DNA of 14,518 bases. Origin: Sva-07 sp031430875 (lineage in GTDB: Bacteria > Actinomycetota > Acidimicrobiia > Acidimicrobiales > Ilumatobacteraceae). Below, in pieces: positions 7,838 to 14,518 of the stretch. The stretch is taken from positions 1 to 14,518 of the forward strand of contig JANPCI010000369.1 of the NCBI GenBank assembly GCA_031430875.1, written 5' to 3'. The notes beneath the pieces are model-generated. The model made no database searches. It was not told where the DNA came from and was given only the letters and a program-made list of their open reading frames with translations. How positions within the stretch are numbered: position 1 is the first letter of the stretch; every line of letters starts with the position of its first letter. Position numbers and translations under genes: made by a program.

Positions 7838-8998
7838 ATGTCTTCGCAGCTCTTCACGGGCGCCGACCTGCTCATCGAGGGCGAGTTCCGACGCGCTGAC
7901 CTCGTCGCTATCGATGGCGTCATCGCAGCGGTCGGCTCACCTTTCGAACCGGGTCCGGCGGAGCGCATCGACTGCGCCGGGCTCGTCATCGCGCCCGGGT
8001 TCATCGACCTGCAGTGCAACGGAGCGTTCGGCATCGACTTCACCACCGAGCCCTCGGGAATCGAGCAGGTCGCCACCGATCTCCCCCGGTTCGGGGTCAC
8101 GACGTTCCTGCCGACCGTCGTGTCGAGCACCAGGCAGCGCAGGCGAGCCGCGCTCGATGTGATGGCCGAACTGCGCTCGACGCGGGCGTCGTCGTCAGAG
8201 CCGTCGGTGGCCGCCGATCCCCTCGCCCTCCACGTCGAAGGGCCGATGCTCTCGCGGCACCACATGGGCGCTCACGTACCTGACCACGTGATGGCGCTCA
8301 CGATGGACGAACTCGAGGAGTGGTCCGCGGCCGGTGTCGTCGGGCTCGTGACACTGGCGCCCGAGCTCCCCGGGGCGATCGCCGTGATCGAACGCCTGCG
8401 ACGCGAGGGTGTCGTCGTGTCGGCCGGCCACACGGCGATGACACCTGCTGATCTCGCCGCCGCCCGCTCGGTCGGCCTGTCGTACACCACGCACCTGTTC
8501 AACGCGATGGCGCCGTTCAGCCATCGGTCCCCGGGCCCGATCGGTGCGGTTCTGGCGGACGACACCCTGGCCGCCGGTGTCATCGTCGACGGCATCCACG
8601 TCGACCCGACGGCGGTGCGTATGGCCTGGAACGCGCTCGGGCCCGGACGGATGTCACTCGTGTCCGACTCGTCGCCCGCGCTCGGTCTGCCCTTCGGTCG
8701 GAGCCACATCGCCGGGTTCGAGATCGTCCACGACGAGACCGGTGTCCGCACGGTCGGCGGCGTCCTGGCCGGTAGCGCCCTCGAACTCGATCAGGCGGTC
8801 AGGAACCTCGTCGCTTTCACCGGCTGCTCACTCGCCGACGCCATCGCCACCGTCACCTCCACCCCGGCCGACCTGCTCGGGCTCACCGATCGCGGTCACC
8901 TCCGTTCGGGCGCGCGGGCCGACCTGGTGATCCTCGAACCCGACGGTCGACTCGTCGCCACGATCATCGCGGGCACCACGGTCCACGGCCACCGCTGA
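7838..8998 (+). CDS. nagA: N-acetylglucosamine-6-phosphate deacetylase
   Basis: A 386-residue amidohydrolase that converts GlcNAc-6-phosphate to glucosamine-6-phosphate and acetate, feeding amino-sugar catabolism and cell-wall recycling. Family marks are PGFIDLQCNGAFGIDF (53-68), HVEGP with metal ligand Glu134, SAGHT with His198, THLFNAM with His219, DGIHV at 251-255, catalytic Asp277 in VSDSSPALGL and LAGSALELDQAVRN (310-323). The catalytic-Asp segment differs from the common TDAMAAAG, and the residues after HVEGP (MLSRHHMGAH) differ from the usual FLSPEKKGAH, so substrate preference could be shifted. The frame is open far upstream but that part overlaps the acyl ligase gene in antisense and is Arg/His-rich. 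Start is 7838 or 7832. No nagB or GlcNAc transporter lies nearby. Confidence 0.88.
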   Translation: MSSQLFTGADLLIEGEFRRADLVAIDGVIAAVGSPFEPGPAERIDCAGLVIAPGFIDLQCNGAFGIDFTTEPSGIEQVATDLPRFGVTTFLPTVVSSTRQRRRAALDVMAELRSTRASSSEPSVAADPLALHVEGPMLSRHHMGAHVPDHVMALTMDELEEWSAAGVVGLVTLAPELPGAIAVIERLRREGVVVSAGHTAMTPADLAAARSVGLSYTTHLFNAMAPFSHRSPGPIGAVLADDTLAAGVIVDGIHVDPTAVRMAWNALGPGRMSLVSDSSPALGLPFGRSHIAGFEIVHDETGVRTVGGVLAGSALELDQAVRNLVAFTGCSLADAIATVTSTPADLLGLTDRGHLRSGARADLVILEPDGRLVATIIAGTTVHGHR

Positions 8999-9000
8999 CA

Positions 9001-9049
9001 GTTTGCGTGAGCAACGATGCCGAAGGTCGACCTTGTCGCTCACGCAAAC
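9001..9049. repeat. Nested inverted repeat between nagA and leuS
   Basis: GTTTGCGTGAGC (9001-9012) and GCTCACGCAAAC (9038-9049) are perfect 12-bp arms. They enclose a separate perfect 12-bp palindrome AAGGTCGACCTT (9023-9034). The structure starts 2 nt after the nagA stop and lies upstream of the leuS -10 box. It may end nagA transcripts, bind a dimeric protein, or be a dispersed palindromic repeat. No U-tract follows. Confidence 0.65.
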
Positions 9050-9078
9050 GTCGGGACTACACGCACAGATGGTGTGCC

Positions 9079-9084
9079 TAGGCT
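9079..9084 (+). promoter_or_regulatory. Candidate -10 box of leuS
   Basis: TAGGCT in the context TGTGCCTAGGCT fits TANNNT. It predicts a transcript start near 9090-9091, only 5-6 nt before ATG 9096, which argues against the in-frame ATG at 9087. There is no Shine-Dalgarno. Confidence 0.4.
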
Positions 9085-9095
9085 GGATGGCCGGT

Positions 9096-11978
9096 ATGAG
9101 TGACACAACCGCGACCCCCACGACGACCACCCCGATGGCCAGCACCGATGCACCTCCGCACCGCTACTCGGCGGAGCTCGCGCAGGGCATCGAGCTTCAG
9201 TGGCAGGACTGGTGGGACGAGCACCACACCTTCGAGGCGCCCAACACGGCCGGGCCGCTCGCCGACCCCGAACTCGCGGCCGCTCGTGGTGAAAAGCTGT
9301 TCGTGCTCGACATGTTCCCGTACCCGTCCGGGACTGGGCTGCACGTCGGGCACCCGCTCGGTTTCATCGGCACCGACGTGTTCGCCCGCTTCAAGCGGAT
9401 GACCGGCCACAACGTGTTGCACGCCATGGGCTTCGATGCCTTCGGGCTGCCGGCCGAACAGTTCGCCGTCGAGACCGGCCAGCATCCTGCAATCACCACC
9501 GCCGAGAACATCGCCACGTACCGCCGCCAGCTCCGCCGGCTCGGCTTGGCCCACGACCCCCGCCGCAGCGTGTCGACGACCGACCCGGAGTTCTACCGCT
9601 GGACCCAGTGGATCTTCACCCAGGTGTTCAACGCCTGGTACGACACCAATGCCGACCGGGCGCGCCCGATCGCAGAACTGATCGCCGAGTTCGAATCCGG
9701 ACAACGGTCGACGCCCGATGGCACGCCCTGGGGGGAACTGTCCACCGGCGAGCGCGCCGACATCGTTGACGGCCACCGCCTCGCCTACGTGAGCGAGGCC
9801 CCGGTCAACTGGTGTCCCGGGCTCGGCACCGTCGTCGCCAACGAGGAGGTCACCGCCGACGGACGCAGCGACCGCGGCAACTTCCCGGTCTTCAAACGGA
9901 ACATGCGGCAGTGGATGATGCGCATCACCACCTACGCGGACCGGTTGATCGACGACCTCGAACTGCTCGACTGGACCGACGCGATCAAGTCGATGCAGCG
10001 CAACTGGATCGGCCGCAGCTACGGCGCCGAGGTCCACTTTCCGTCTGCTGCCGGTGAGATCACGGTCTTCACCACCAGGCCCGACACGTTGTTCGGTGCG
10101 TCGTTCATGGTCCTCTCTCCCGAGCATCCCTTCGTCGACATCCTCACCGTGCCCGAGCAGGTCGACGCCGTCGCCGACTACAGAGTGCAGGCCGGCAAGA
10201 AGAAGGAGTTCGAACGCCAGGACGAGACCCGGGAGAAGACCGGCGTGTTCACCGGCTCGTACGCCACGAACCCGGTGAACGGCGACCAGATCCCGGTGTG
10301 GATCGCCGACTACGTGCTCATGGGCTACGGCACCGGGGCGATCATGGCGGTGCCGTGCGGCGACCAGCGCGACTTCGAGTTCGCCCGCAAGTTCGGCCTG
10401 CCGATCCCCGCCATCCAGCGGCCGCCCGACGCCTGGTTCACGGGCCACGACGTCCAACCGACCCTCGACACCGCGCTCTGGCCGGTCGCCTACGTCGGCG
10501 ACGCTCCGTACGTGCAGTCGGCAAACGCCGAACTCGACCTCGATGGCGTCGACAACAAGGCCGACGGCATCGAGCGGACGAACTCCTGGCTCGAGGCCCA
10601 CGGCGCCGGGACCGCCACCATCAACTACAAGCTGCGCGACTGGCTGTTCAGCCGCCAGCGCTACTGGGGCGAGCCCTTCCCGGTCGTGTACGACGTCGAC
10701 GGCCGCCCCCACGCCCTGCCCGACGACATGCTCCCGGTGCTGCTGCCCGAGACCGAGTCGTTCTCGCCGCGTACGTTCGATGCCGACGACGAGTTCTCCA
10801 ATCCGGAGAGCCCGCTCGACCGGCTCGGTGAGTGGGTCGAGGTCGAACTTGACCTCGAACGCGGCGACGGCCCGCAGGTGTATCGACGCGACACCAATGT
10901 GATGCCGCAGTGGGCAGGGTCGTGCTGGTACGAGATGCGCTACCTCGACCCCACGAACGAACTGCGCTTCGTCGACCGTGAGGTCGAGGAGTACTGGATG
11001 GGCCCGCGGACCGACGTTCGGCCCGATCATCCGGGCGGTGTCGACCTGTACGTCGGCGGCGTCGAACACGCCGTGCTGCACCTCCTCTACTCGCGCTTCT
11101 GGCACAAGGTGCTCTACGACCTCGGCCACGTGAGTTCGAAGGAGCCGTACGCCCGTCTCTTCAACCAGGGCTACGTGCAGGCCGCCGCCTACAAGGACGA
11201 GCGGGAGATGTACGTCGACGCCACCAAGATCGCGGGCGACGACAAGGCTGGCTTCACGTACGAGGGCAGGCTCGTCACTCGTGAGTGGGGCAAGATGGGC
11301 AAGAGCCTCAAGAACGCCGTCTCGCCCGACGACATGTACGACCAGTACGGCGCCGACACGCTGCGCCTGTACGAGATGGCGACCGGCCCGCTCGATGCGT
11401 CACGCCCCTGGGAGACCCGTGACGTCGTCGGGATGTATCGATTTCTTCAGCGCCTCTGGCGCAACGTCGTCGACGAGACAACCGGCGAGTGCATCGTCGT
11501 CGATGATCCGGCTGACGACGAGACCCGCAAGTTGCTGCACCGCACGATCGACGTCGTGCGCACCGAGATGAACGCGCTCCGGTTCAACACGGCGATCGCC
11601 AAGCTGATCGAACTGAACAACGCCGTCACGAAGCTCGATGCCACACCTCGCGACGTGGCCGAGCCGATGGTGCTGATGGCCGCGCCGCTCGTGCCGCACA
11701 TCGCCGAGGAACTGTGGCAACGCCTGGGTCACGACGACACGATCACCTACGTCGCATTCCCGCAAGCCGACCCGACGCTCCTGACCGACGACACGATCGA
11801 GTACCCGATCCAGATCAACGGCAAGGTCCGCGGCCACATCGAAGTGGCCACCGACGCCGACGCCGCCACGGTCGAGGCCGTGGCGCTCGCCGACGACAAG
11901 GTGATCGCAGCCCTCGCCGGAGCGATTCCGAAGAAAGTCATCGTCATTCCCGGCCGCATGGTCAACCTCGTCATCTGA
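9096..11978 (+). CDS. leuS: Leucyl-tRNA synthetase
   Basis: A class I synthetase that charges tRNA-Leu in the cytoplasm; 960 residues from ATG 9096. The HIGH motif is HVGH (83-86) within PYPSGTGLHVGHPLGF. The CP1 editing domain has the Thr-rich TTRPDTLFG at 326-334 and YGTGAIMAVPCGDQRDFEF from 411. The catalytic lysine loop is KMGKS (733-737), the variant known from actinobacterial LeuRS instead of KMSKS. The anticodon-binding helices and a C-terminal domain (INGKVRGHIEV, then IPKKVIVIPGRMVNLVI) complete it. Length is above the 800-880 of most bacteria but normal for actinobacteria. Upstream in-frame codons to 9003 fall in the inverted repeat and are unlikely to be coding. A hairpin array starts directly after the stop. 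Confidence 0.97.
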   Translation: MSDTTATPTTTTPMASTDAPPHRYSAELAQGIELQWQDWWDEHHTFEAPNTAGPLADPELAAARGEKLFVLDMFPYPSGTGLHVGHPLGFIGTDVFARFKRMTGHNVLHAMGFDAFGLPAEQFAVETGQHPAITTAENIATYRRQLRRLGLAHDPRRSVSTTDPEFYRWTQWIFTQVFNAWYDTNADRARPIAELIAEFESGQRSTPDGTPWGELSTGERADIVDGHRLAYVSEAPVNWCPGLGTVVANEEVTADGRSDRGNFPVFKRNMRQWMMRITTYADRLIDDLELLDWTDAIKSMQRNWIGRSYGAEVHFPSAAGEITVFTTRPDTLFGASFMVLSPEHPFVDILTVPEQVDAVADYRVQAGKKKEFERQDETREKTGVFTGSYATNPVNGDQIPVWIADYVLMGYGTGAIMAVPCGDQRDFEFARKFGLPIPAIQRPPDAWFTGHDVQPTLDTALWPVAYVGDAPYVQSANAELDLDGVDNKADGIERTNSWLEAHGAGTATINYKLRDWLFSRQRYWGEPFPVVYDVDGRPHALPDDMLPVLLPETESFSPRTFDADDEFSNPESPLDRLGEWVEVELDLERGDGPQVYRRDTNVMPQWAGSCWYEMRYLDPTNELRFVDREVEEYWMGPRTDVRPDHPGGVDLYVGGVEHAVLHLLYSRFWHKVLYDLGHVSSKEPYARLFNQGYVQAAAYKDEREMYVDATKIAGDDKAGFTYEGRLVTREWGKMGKSLKNAVSPDDMYDQYGADTLRLYEMATGPLDASRPWETRDVVGMYRFLQRLWRNVVDETTGECIVVDDPADDETRKLLHRTIDVVRTEMNALRFNTAIAKLIELNNAVTKLDATPRDVAEPMVLMAAPLVPHIAEELWQRLGHDDTITYVAFPQADPTLLTDDTIEYPIQINGKVRGHIEVATDADAATVEAVALADDKVIAALAGAIPKKVIVIPGRMVNLVI

Positions 11979-12080
11979 GCCGGTCTTTCGGGGTCGGGTC
12001 CGGAAAGACCGGCTCGGTCTTTCGGGGTCGGGTCCGGAAAGACCGGCTCGGTCTTTCGGGGTCGGGTCCGGAAAGACCGA
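11979..12080. repeat. Three tandem 34-bp hairpin units after leuS
   Basis: Units start at 11981, 12015 and 12049. The first two are identical over 34 bp and the third is identical for 31 bp. Each has arms CGGTCTTTC and GAAAGACCG (9 bp, 11 bp for the first unit) around a 13-nt G-rich loop containing TCGGGTCCG. The first arm starts at the leuS stop codon. Exact identity between copies implies recent duplication. There is no T-tract, and the units abut without spacers. They may protect or end the leuS mRNA, or be a palindromic minisatellite. Confidence 0.85.
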
Positions 12081-12116
12081 ACGCCCATTGCTTTTCGATC
12101 GTCGGAGCGCGACGAT

Positions 12117-12234
12117 GAAATCGGACCCGATGAGGTGCCACACAGGGATCCAGGAACGAGACCGGTTCGCCGGTTCCGTTGACTGATCCGAGCCTTTCCC
12201 CGCCAACGGGATTGCACCTCACGGGTCCGTTTTC
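12117..12234. other. Roughly 118-bp element bounded by a bulged inverted repeat (structured RNA or MITE-like)
   Basis: Left arm 12117-12138 and right arm 12214-12234 pair over about 20 bp: GAAA/TTTC, one T-T mismatch, CGGACCCG/CGGGTCCG, a one-base bulge (A12130), then TGAGGTGC/GCACCTCA. Inside are GGATC/GATCC (12146-12150/12185-12189) and a hairpin at 12155-12180 with an ACCGG/CCGGT stem and a TTCG tetraloop. No coding sequence is seen. With the hairpin array it fills most of the 315-bp gap between leuS and the pyruvate kinase gene; the remaining bases show only the kinase promoter. Confidence 0.55.
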
Positions 12235-12281
12235 GCGCCTGGAGTTCGGTCGGCGTTCACCTCCGGTTCATGTTCGAGACG

Positions 12282-12287
12282 TACGGT
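12282..12287 (+). promoter_or_regulatory. Candidate -10 box fixing a leaderless GTG start of the pyruvate kinase gene
   Basis: TACGGT fits TANNNT and is followed after exactly 6 nt by GTG 12294, so the transcript would begin on the start codon. The upstream in-frame ATG 12270 has no Shine-Dalgarno (CACCTCCGGTTC precedes it). Confidence 0.45.
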
Positions 12288-12293
12288 GGCCTC

Positions 12294-14123
12294 GTGACAC
12301 TCGGTCAACAACTCGACGAGATCGATGCCCTCGCTGACGAGGTCGGACGACTCCGTCGCGACATGGTTCGAGCAGAACGAGCCCAACGCGAGCGAATCGA
12401 CGAGACACACGAACGTCATCGACGCTCAGCGATCAACCTCGCGCATTACGTCGAACTGCGCCACCACGACATCCGGACGCTGCAGAACCGATTGAGTGCA
12501 CTCGGACTGTCGTCGCTCGGTCGGTCCGAATCACATGTGATGGCCACCGTTGATGCCGTGCTCGCTGCGCTCGAGCGACTCGCCGGACGCAGCGACGTGG
12601 TGGACCACGACGACGTCGTGAGTATCACCGAGGGTGACCTCATCCTTGCGACGAACGCGTCCGACCTGCTCGGCCCGCGGGCACCGGGTCGCCTCGCTCG
12701 CATAATGGTGACACTGCCGTCCGACGCCGCCGATCGACCCGATCTGATCGACTCCATGGTCAAGTACGGCATGGACGTTGCTCGCATCAATTGCGCCCAT
12801 GACAACGCACATGCCTGGGCGCAGATGATCGGCCACATCCGCCATCGCAGCGACGACGACGCAATCCTGATCGCGATGGATCTCGGTGGCCCCAAGCTGC
12901 GCACCAGGTCGTTGACCACCGGACCAGCAGTGATCCGCACGAAGCCCAAACGCGATGCCTTCGGCCGGGTCGTGACCCGGGCATCGATCCGTCTCACCAG
13001 TTCGGATCGAGCCTCGACAACGGATGCTCCGACGATGCGGGTCGACAACGCGGCGTGGTTGACGCGAAGAATGCCGGGCGACGTGGTCGAACTCATTGAC
13101 GCCCGCGGTTCGCATCGGAGCTGGACGGTCATGGAGGTTTCCCACGCCGGCTGCGAACTCTCCTGCGCGAAGACCACGTACTTCACCAACGGCACCGAGC
13201 TGTCGTGTCCGAGCGACGACACCGGCGAGGTGGTCAGCATCGTCGGAATCGAGCCGACCCGGCCGGTCACCCGGATCGACAACGGCGACCGCATCGTGCT
13301 CACACGTGGAATGTCGGCCCCTCCGGGACTGCATGCCGACAACGCGGCAGTCATCATGAACTGCACATTGCCCGAGCTGTTCGACGCCGCCCGAGTCGGG
13401 GAACCGATCTGGTTCGACGACGGCAAGATCGGCGGCTATGTCGACCATGTCGAACACGATTATCTCGTGGTGTTCGTCGACGATGTCCGCCCTGGTGGAG
13501 CCAACCTGAGGAGCGGCAAGGGCATCAACGTGCCCGACACCGACCTGGCGATCGAGGCGCTCACCGACAAAGACCTCGAGGACCTCCCGTTCGTGGCAAC
13601 CCATGCCGACATCGTGAACCTGTCGTTCGTGCGTGAGGTGGCCGATGTCGGCCGTCTCCAGACCGAACTCCGGCGACTCGAAGCTGACCATCTCGGCATC
13701 GTGCTGAAGATCGAGAACGTGCGGGCGTTCGAGAACCTACCGGCGCTGCTTCTGGCGGCGATGGCCTCCGAGCGCGTCGGGGTGATGATCGCCCGCGGTG
13801 ACCTGGCTGTGGAGGTCGGCTTCGAACGGTTGGCCGAGGTGCAAGAAGAAATCATGTGGGTCTGCGAGGCCGCTCACGTGCCGGTGATCTGGGCGACCCA
13901 GGTGCTCGAGACGATGGCGCTCACGGGTCGACCATCACGAGCCGAGGTGACCGACGCTGCGATGTCGGTACGCGCCGAGTGTGTGATGCTCAACAAGGGC
14001 CCGCACATCCTCGAGGCCATGGAAGCGCTCGATTCGATCCTGTCGCGGATGGGCGGCCATCACCGCAAGAAGCGGAGCATGTTGCGGCGCCTCACCGCAT
14101 GGGATGACCTCGACGACGCGTAG
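12294..14123 (+). CDS. Atypical pyruvate kinase with N-terminal helical extension
   Basis: A 609-residue protein predicted to transfer phosphate from phosphoenolpyruvate to ADP. Residues 1-110 are a charged helical extension with SAINLAHYVELRHHDIRTLQ and LSSLGRSESHV (73-82), as in a known group of long bacterial pyruvate kinase-like proteins. The barrel has GMDVARINCAHD (159-170), MDLGGPKLRT (195-204), KIEN with catalytic Lys472 and metal ligand Glu474, ARGDLAVE with metal ligand Asp503, and ATQVLETM and RAEVTDAA. The usual SGETA is replaced by NKGPH. The C-terminal allosteric domain is missing: the chain ends soon after the barrel. The B domain is long (about 205-400). Lys replaces the Glu of the usual GPEIR motif, a change linked to K+-independent activity. 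An alternative start is ATG 12270 (617 residues). Confidence 0.85.
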   Translation: MTLGQQLDEIDALADEVGRLRRDMVRAERAQRERIDETHERHRRSAINLAHYVELRHHDIRTLQNRLSALGLSSLGRSESHVMATVDAVLAALERLAGRSDVVDHDDVVSITEGDLILATNASDLLGPRAPGRLARIMVTLPSDAADRPDLIDSMVKYGMDVARINCAHDNAHAWAQMIGHIRHRSDDDAILIAMDLGGPKLRTRSLTTGPAVIRTKPKRDAFGRVVTRASIRLTSSDRASTTDAPTMRVDNAAWLTRRMPGDVVELIDARGSHRSWTVMEVSHAGCELSCAKTTYFTNGTELSCPSDDTGEVVSIVGIEPTRPVTRIDNGDRIVLTRGMSAPPGLHADNAAVIMNCTLPELFDAARVGEPIWFDDGKIGGYVDHVEHDYLVVFVDDVRPGGANLRSGKGINVPDTDLAIEALTDKDLEDLPFVATHADIVNLSFVREVADVGRLQTELRRLEADHLGIVLKIENVRAFENLPALLLAAMASERVGVMIARGDLAVEVGFERLAEVQEEIMWVCEAAHVPVIWATQVLETMALTGRPSRAEVTDAAMSVRAECVMLNKGPHILEAMEALDSILSRMGGHHRKKRSMLRRLTAWDDLDDA

Positions 14124-14161
14124 GGCGAACCTGCAACCGCAACCGCGTCGGCGGGCTGAAC

Positions 14162-14194
14162 TAGGTTGATTCAGCACCGCCGAGCTGAAGGAGA
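14162..14194 (+). promoter_or_regulatory. Candidate -10 box and ribosome binding site of the P450 gene
   Basis: TAGGTT (14162-14167) fits TANNNT and would give a transcript start near 14174. A strong AAGGAGA (14188-14194) lies about 7 nt before ATG 14201. Unlike several neighbours, this gene would have a leader with a Shine-Dalgarno. No clear -35 is seen. Confidence 0.5.
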
Positions 14195-14200
14195 CGTTCC

Positions 14201-14518
14201 ATGGAATCGAAGCCCGTGACCGATTGGACAACCGATTACGACATCCTCGACCCTGACTACGTGGCCGATCCGTATGCGGTGTGGGACGACCTACGCGAGC
14301 AGTGTCCCATCGCTCACAGCGACCGTTGGGGAGGGTCGTGGCTTCCGACGAAGTACTCCGACATCCAACGAATCGCGCAGGATCACCGCCACTTCAGCTC
14401 CAGCGACGTCGGTGTGTTGACGTTCACCGACGAGGAGCGGCCACCGCCGCCGATCGACATCCCGCTGCACCCGATCGACGCCGACCAGCCCGTGCACACC
14501 TGGACGCGTCGGCTGCTG
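14201..14518 (+). CDS. Cytochrome P450, N-terminal part (3' partial)
   Basis: The first 106 codons of a gene that runs off the window. The translation begins MESKPVTDWTTDYDILDPDY and continues with VADPYAVWDDLREQCPIAHS, the usual N-terminal pattern of soluble bacterial P450s (a DP-x-PY-x-WDDLR segment, then CP-x-AHS). WLPTKYSDIQRIAQDHRHFSS (47-67) is the B-helix region. DADQPVHTWTRRLL at 93-106 corresponds to the C-helix motif DPPEHTxxRRL, whose His and Arg contact the haem propionates. The haem-binding Cys loop and the I-helix lie outside the window. A strong Shine-Dalgarno supports the start. The reaction and redox partners cannot be told from this fragment. Confidence 0.88.
   Translation, partial: MESKPVTDWTTDYDILDPDYVADPYAVWDDLREQCPIAHSDRWGGSWLPTKYSDIQRIAQDHRHFSSSDVGVLTFTDEERPPPPIDIPLHPIDADQPVHTWTRRLL

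Noticed and set aside
8999..9095. T-box or leucine attenuator in front of leuS
   Set aside because: The gap is 97 bp with no T-box core sequence, no Leu-rich leader peptide and no terminator U-tract; the -10 box lies downstream of the hairpin.
10323..10376. Unusual LeuRS editing-site sequence (PCGDQRD instead of PxHDxRD)
   Set aside because: The key Asp residues are kept and I think variation at the His position is tolerated in actinobacterial LeuRS, so loss of editing is not supported.
9078..11129. 683-codon open frame antisense to leuS
   Set aside because: It mirrors leuS codons in high-GC DNA, has the Val/Asp/Gly/Arg/His-rich composition of antisense shadows and shows no family motif.
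11981..12080. CRISPR-like array
   Set aside because: The units abut with no unique spacers, are internally palindromic over their whole length, and no cas gene is present.
12139..12213. tRNA-like fold (GGTTCG loop) in the leuS-pyruvate kinase gap
   Set aside because: The stem and loop sizes do not form a cloverleaf, and there is no acceptor stem or anticodon arm; the GGTTCG is part of a simple TTCG tetraloop hairpin.

Overview
The window is high-GC chromosomal DNA from an actinobacterium. The signs are an F420-type luciferase-like oxidoreductase, a LeuRS of about 960 residues with a KMGKS loop, GTGA start/stop overlaps, and several start codons placed where an mRNA 5' end would fall just after a TANNNT-type -10 box (leaderless genes). 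An Acidimicrobiia (Ilumatobacter-like) source is my best guess, from gene style only. I see no phage, transposase, CRISPR, tRNA or rRNA.

Region 1 (1-3229, + strand) is an OpuC/ProU-type ABC importer for a quaternary amine or similar osmolyte: ATPase with a CBS-like tail (5' end outside the window), two permeases and a lipoprotein binding protein. The first three genes are joined by GTGA overlaps. A possible 11-codon ORF with two adjacent Cys codons sits in the only gap and overlaps the binding-protein start by ATGA.

Region 2 (3222-4918, - strand) is a two-gene unit: a TetR regulator followed by a zinc deacetylase of the acetylpolyamine amidohydrolase/HDAC family. The deacetylase converges on the binding-protein gene with an 8-bp overlap. 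The TetR gene diverges from an LLM oxidoreductase (5019-5996) across 100 bp that holds a dyad (candidate operator) and a TTGACA/extended -10 promoter.

Region 3 (5997-8998): a perfect 31-bp palindrome separates the LLM gene from a convergent fatty-acyl-AMP ligase-like gene (- strand). That gene diverges from an N-acetylglucosamine-6-phosphate deacetylase gene (nagA).

Region 4 (8999-14123): a nested inverted repeat, then leuS, then a 315-bp gap, then an atypical pyruvate kinase with a helical N-terminal extension and no C-terminal allosteric domain. The gap holds three identical 34-bp tandem hairpins followed by a roughly 118-bp element bounded by a 20-bp imperfect inverted repeat. The loop of each hairpin is complementary over 9 nt to the left arm of that element. 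This non-coding block is the least explained part of the window. The window ends inside a cytochrome P450 gene (14201 onward).

Apart from the transporter and the TetR-deacetylase pair, the genes look like independent transcription units with basic cellular or lipid-related roles. Specificities of the transporter, LLM enzyme, ligase and P450 cannot be read from the sequence.
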